DNA from: Spirosoma agri
GTDB taxonomy: Bacteria > Bacteroidota > Bacteroidia > Cytophagales > Spirosomataceae
Assembly: GCF_010747415.1 (NCBI RefSeq)
Contig: NZ_JAAGNZ010000001.1
Location: forward strand, 3,162,001 to 3,226,000
Reading direction: 5' to 3'
DNA: 64,000 nt
Numbering within the stretch: position 1 is the stretch's first letter; the number at the start of each line of letters is the position of its first letter. Below, in pieces: positions 60,511-64,000 of the stretch. Below the pieces are notes generated by a model. The model was not told where the DNA came from. It did not search any database and saw only the letters and a program-made list of their open reading frames with translations. A program made the position numbers and the translations under genes.

Positions 60511-63156
60511 ATGAGCATGTCTAACAACAATACGAACGAACAACAACGACTGGACCGGCAATGGAGCCAGCAGGAAAACTGGTATAAATTTGGGCCTTAC
60601 CTGAGTGAACGCCAGTGGGGAACCGTACGGGAAGATTATACGGCCGAAGGTGATGCCTGGACGGCATTTCCTCATGAACACGCCCGTATGCGAACCTACC
60701 GCTGGGGGGAAGACGGGCTGGGCGGCATCTCCGACGATACGCAGACGCTTTGTTTTGCTCTGGCCCTTTGGAACGGTCAGGATGATTTTCTGAAAGAGCG
60801 GCTCTTTGGCCTGTCCAATGAGGAGGGCAATCATGGTGAGGACGTTAAGGAACTCTACTATTACTTGGACAACACGCCCACGCACAGTTACATGCGGATG
60901 CTTTACAAGTATCCACAGACGGCCTTCCCCTACAAAAAACTGGTCAGTCAGAACAAGCGCCGGAAAATAACGGAACGGGAGTACGAACTGCTTGACACGA
61001 ATCTGTTCGCGAAAAATAAGTACTTCGACGTGGTGATCGACTACGCCAAGAACGATCCGGATGACATCCTGATTCGCCTTACCATCACGAATCGGTCCGA
61101 TAAAGCGGCCCCGCTGCATGTGTTGCCAACGCTCTGGTTTCGCAACCGCTGGTCGTTTAGCGAAGAAGCCACCCAACCCCATATTGAACGGGTTGATTCC
61201 GGTCAGGACGGACGGCATCAGGTCAAAGCGATTCATGAGCGGCTCGGTGGCTACACCCTGAGCTTTCAGGCGGCTGACGCGGTGCTGATGACCGAAAATA
61301 CGACGAACAAAGAGCGCGTGTTTGGTCATCCCAATGAATCACCGTTCGTTAAGGATGCCTTTCACGATGCAGTCACAACGGGTCAACTGGCCCCGTTTGA
61401 TCAGCAGCCAACAGGCACTAAATGTGCACCCGTGTACGCGCTGACGCTGGCGGCTGGTCAGACGATAGACATCAAACTCCGGCTTCATCAGGCGGAACTG
61501 GCCGACCCACTCGGACCCGATTTTGACGAAGTCTATAACGTTCGCCAGCAGGAAGCCGATGCTTTTTATGCTCCACTGACGACCCAGGACTCAGCGGACG
61601 ATGCGCTGGTGAAACGGCAGGCCTGGGCTGGGCTGCTGTGGTCGAAACAATACTACCATTACAATGTCAGGCGGTGGCTGGAGGGGGACCCCGGCGATCC
61701 GATCCCGCCCAGCGAACGGTGGCGGGGTCGCAACGCCGATTGGCAACACCTGGATGCCGAGCATATCATGGTCATGCCCGACAAGTGGGAGTACCCGTGG
61801 TTTGCCGCCTGGGATCAGGCTTTTCAGGCGATTGCCCTGGCTTCGATCGACCTTGAATTTGCCAAGCACCAGTTGTACCTGCACGCTGATACGCGCTACC
61901 AGGCACCGGACGGGCGGCTACCCGCTTACGAGTGGGATTTCTCGGCCAACAACCCTCCCCTACGGGCAGCCATCAGCTGGTTGTTTTACAGTCAGGAGCT
62001 GATTATGACGGGCAAAAAAGATTACGAGTTTCTGTCTACCATGTTCAAGCGCCTTCGCCCCAATTACGAATGGTGGAACAGTCAGCTGGGAGGTAAACAG
62101 GAAGGGATGTTTCAGGGGGGCTTCCTGGGGCTGGATAACATCAGCCTGTTCGACCGTAGTGATGACATTCCGGCGGGTGGTTCCCTGGATCAGGCGGATG
62201 CGACAGCCTGGATGGCTACCTATACGCTGTATATGATGCGCATCTGCGTCGAGCTGGCCCAGCAGGACCCGCTTACCTATGAGCCCCTGAGTTGTTATTA
62301 TTTCGATTATTACATCCGCATCAACAACGCGCTCCAAACCGTGGCCAAGCTGTGGATTGACGACGAGGACCCCGACAGTAACAACGGTTTTGCGTATGAT
62401 GTACTGCATTTGCCAAGCGGGAAAGCCATTCCCATTATGCTCCGGTCTATGGTCGGTCTATCCCCGCTCTTTGCGGTCATGTCGCTGAAACGGGAAATTG
62501 CTCAATCCCTGCCGACCTTCTACCAAAAGATTCAAGACTATCAGGCCAATCCGCTCTCGAAAAATCCCTGCTATTGCGTGCTGGAAGAAAACGACAACAA
62601 GGACTCCATCTTATTTAGCCTCTTGTCGGCTGACCAGCTTGCCCGTATGGCTACGTTTATTTTCTCCGAAGACGAACTACTGGCTCCGGGTGGTATCCGA
62701 TCCCTCTCCAAGGTCTACGAAAAGGCGTATTCCTTAAAGATCAAAGGAACCAAACACCAGATCCATTACACGCCCGGCGAATCCGATTCGTCCATGTACG
62801 GGGGTAATTCTAACTGGCGAGGTCCGGTCTGGTGGCCGATGAACTATTTTATTGTTAAGGCACTGGAAGAGTTTGGCAACTATCACGGTACAGCCGTGCA
62901 GGTAGCCTTACCATTCGGAAGCGACAACCACGGGACGCTCAACGATGCAGCCGCGTTTTTATCGGAACGGCTGTGGCAAATTTTCCGTCCGGATGCCCAG
63001 GGACGGCGCCCGCTCAATGGCGAGGAGTTCATCTACGCTGACGATCCGAACTTCCGGAATCTGGTCCTTTTCTACGAGCATTTTGATGGTGATACGTCGC
63101 GGGGACTGGGGGCCAGTCATCAAACCGGCTGGACGGCTCTGGTAACCTGTTTGTAG
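60511..63156 (+). CDS. GH63/MGH1-like alpha-glucosidase family protein
   Basis: An 881-residue cytoplasmic-looking protein (no signal peptide) from ATG 60511; the frame opens 21 bp earlier at a TTG. The (alpha/alpha)6-barrel features of the GH63/mannosylglycerate-hydrolase-like group are the strip DKWEYPWFAAWDQAFQAIAL, with a likely catalytic Asp, and NWRGPVWWPMNYFIVKALEE with the second acidic region near the C-terminus. The N-terminal beta domain holds GPYLSERQWGTVREDY and a charged middle. It would cleave alpha-glucosyl or related alpha-linked sugars; the exact sugar is unknown. It is probably in the same transcript as the LLM oxidoreductase. Confidence 0.88.
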   Translation: MSMSNNNTNEQQRLDRQWSQQENWYKFGPYLSERQWGTVREDYTAEGDAWTAFPHEHARMRTYRWGEDGLGGISDDTQTLCFALALWNGQDDFLKERLFGLSNEEGNHGEDVKELYYYLDNTPTHSYMRMLYKYPQTAFPYKKLVSQNKRRKITEREYELLDTNLFAKNKYFDVVIDYAKNDPDDILIRLTITNRSDKAAPLHVLPTLWFRNRWSFSEEATQPHIERVDSGQDGRHQVKAIHERLGGYTLSFQAADAVLMTENTTNKERVFGHPNESPFVKDAFHDAVTTGQLAPFDQQPTGTKCAPVYALTLAAGQTIDIKLRLHQAELADPLGPDFDEVYNVRQQEADAFYAPLTTQDSADDALVKRQAWAGLLWSKQYYHYNVRRWLEGDPGDPIPPSERWRGRNADWQHLDAEHIMVMPDKWEYPWFAAWDQAFQAIALASIDLEFAKHQLYLHADTRYQAPDGRLPAYEWDFSANNPPLRAAISWLFYSQELIMTGKKDYEFLSTMFKRLRPNYEWWNSQLGGKQEGMFQGGFLGLDNISLFDRSDDIPAGGSLDQADATAWMATYTLYMMRICVELAQQDPLTYEPLSCYYFDYYIRINNALQTVAKLWIDDEDPDSNNGFAYDVLHLPSGKAIPIMLRSMVGLSPLFAVMSLKREIAQSLPTFYQKIQDYQANPLSKNPCYCVLEENDNKDSILFSLLSADQLARMATFIFSEDELLAPGGIRSLSKVYEKAYSLKIKGTKHQIHYTPGESDSSMYGGNSNWRGPVWWPMNYFIVKALEEFGNYHGTAVQVALPFGSDNHGTLNDAAAFLSERLWQIFRPDAQGRRPLNGEEFIYADDPNFRNLVLFYEHFDGDTSRGLGASHQTGWTALVTCL

Positions 63157-63545
63157 CTAATCCCATTGCGAATCGGTTGACAAGGTTTCCATGTCAACCG
63201 ATTCGCATTACCGGCAAAACGTACAAAGCCGGTCCTGGCGGCATCCAATAGGCTAATTCATTGACGATTGACATCAAATTTACTCATCTTTTTAACTAGG
63301 TTTTCTTAGCGCAGGCTCACTAAAACTACCGTGGCTGTTCGGTACACGGGAAGGAGCTTGATCACAGATCAGAACAGGCTTACGGGTATCCGGCGGATTT
63401 CAGCCAACGTGGGAAGGTATAGTCTAGTAGCTTCTCCGCTAACGCAGGCGTTCCATGGCCGCTTACCGACTATCGGCCTCACAGGTGGCTGCTCAACTTA
63501 ATTGCCGGGCTACCGCTTACATATGGACACTACCACTCCCAGATC
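63157..63545. other. Intergenic region after the glycosidase gene
   Basis: A 389-bp gap. It holds the terminator at 63167-63207 and, further on, nothing recognised. The promoter of the right-end gene should be in its last third. Confidence 0.5.
63167..63207 (+). terminator. Terminator hairpin after the glycosidase gene
   Basis: Perfect 16-bp arms TGCGAATCGGTTGACA (63167-63182) and its complement (63192-63207) with a 9-base loop, 11 bp past the stop. The T-run is weak. Confidence 0.75.
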
Positions 63546-64000
63546 ATGGCACGTATAAATCCTCTTTTTTGGCTGGCTCCGCCCCTTCTGGCCCTGTTCC
63601 TGAGCCGGCCCTGTCAGGGGCAGCAAAAATACGAACGGGAATACCGGATCAAATCGAGTGCCGTACCGCCCAAGGCCGCCCGCTTTATCGATGATGTGTT
63701 TGCGAAAACAACCGTGCACTGGTATGGCGAAGAAAGCCTGACAGGAAGGTCGATCGAAGCGAAGCTGAAGTTCAGGGGAAACCAGTACAGCGTTGAATTC
63801 GACACGTCGGGGACTATTCAGGATGTTGAAATGCTAATCCGTTACAACCAGATTCCGGCTAAAACCAGGACAAAACTAACGGATCAGTTGAACCAGAAAT
63901 TCGACAGGTTTTCCGTCGTTAGAACGCAACAGCAATGGACGGCTAGCCTGGCTGATCTAAAAACGGCCATTCAAACGGATGCGGTTCCGGCCTTGGTTCA
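63546..64000 (+). CDS. Secreted protein of unknown family (3' end outside window)
   Basis: Open from ATG 63546 to the window edge (151 codons, no stop). A signal peptide is clear: MARINPLFWLAPPLLALFLS with cleavage near PCQGQQ; the Cys in this segment could also be a lipobox, though its context (RPCQGQ) is poor. The mature part reads KYEREYRIKSSAVPPKAARF, then a beta-rich segment (LKFRGNQYSVEFDTSGTIQD) and a helix rich in Lys and Gln. It resembles small PepSY- or BLIP-like secreted domains of Bacteroidota in style, but no family was recognised. Confidence 0.75.
   Translation, partial: MARINPLFWLAPPLLALFLSRPCQGQQKYEREYRIKSSAVPPKAARFIDDVFAKTTVHWYGEESLTGRSIEAKLKFRGNQYSVEFDTSGTIQDVEMLIRYNQIPAKTRTKLTDQLNQKFDRFSVVRTQQQWTASLADLKTAIQTDAVPALV

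Noticed and set aside
1-64000. CRISPR array, tRNA, rRNA or insertion sequence
   Set aside because: No regularly spaced repeats, cloverleaf, rRNA-like stretch or transposase reading frame was found by eye.

Overview
The window looks like ordinary chromosome from a member of the Bacteroidota, most likely order Cytophagales and Spirosoma-like. This is inferred from gene content: TrhO, DUF983, DUF4105, a MoxR/DUF58/BatA/DUF4175 operon, a Bacteroidota-type topoisomerase subunit A of about 900 residues, and secreted carbohydrate and peptide hydrolases. G+C is a little over half by eye. No rRNA, tRNA, CRISPR array, phage gene or insertion-sequence transposase was seen. Both ends cut genes: a PAS histidine kinase runs in from the left and a secreted protein runs off the right.

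Layout. 1-9.2 kb: histidine kinase, deoxynucleoside kinase, TrhO, GT2 glycosyltransferase, GNAT enzyme, SurE, GH3-family enzyme, LysE exporter and Nudix hydrolase. 9.3-17.2 kb: CDF metal exporter, an orphan kinase-like protein, a secreted TPR plus Ppx/GppA-like protein, an AddB/RecB-like nuclease and MiaE. 17.3-21.3 kb: lipoprotein MsrA and a three-gene set of two coiled-coil proteins and a membrane-anchored Ppx/GppA-like protein. 21.4-34.6 kb: SanA/YdcF protein, VOC protein, topoisomerase subunit A, D-2-hydroxyacid dehydrogenase, acetylxylan esterase-like protein, DUF4105 protein, RsmI, a GH127-type glycosidase, a polytopic membrane protein interrupted in frame by a palindromic repeat, and a pterin dehydratase. 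34.7-42.6 kb: a leftward operon DUF4159, MoxR, DUF58, BatA-type, DUF4175-type, membrane protein. 43-52.4 kb: three successive TldD/TldE pairs, all leftward. 52.9-64 kb: M14 peptidase, DUF983 protein, AraC regulator, ECF sigma factor, LLM flavin oxidoreductase, GH63/MGH1-like glycosidase and the cut-off secreted protein.

The most unusual content is the triplicated TldD/TldE array. Each TldD begins with a twin-arginine-like leader and keeps the HExxxH metal site, while each TldE has no leader and two of the three carry a glycine-rich insert. Next are the two exported Ppx/GppA-like (ASKHA-fold) proteins, one of them inside an uncharacterised coiled-coil/membrane operon, and an orphan protein with kinase-like motifs. 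At the DNA level there are REP-like inverted doublets headed by GTAG/GTAA, a perfect 28-bp inverted repeat inside a coding frame, a terminator stem built partly from coding sequence, a TetR-type palindrome upstream of the LLM oxidoreductase, and a strong unexplained stem-loop at 56.2 kb.

Functions come from motifs and family memory. No database search was possible, so family names are recognitions rather than search results.
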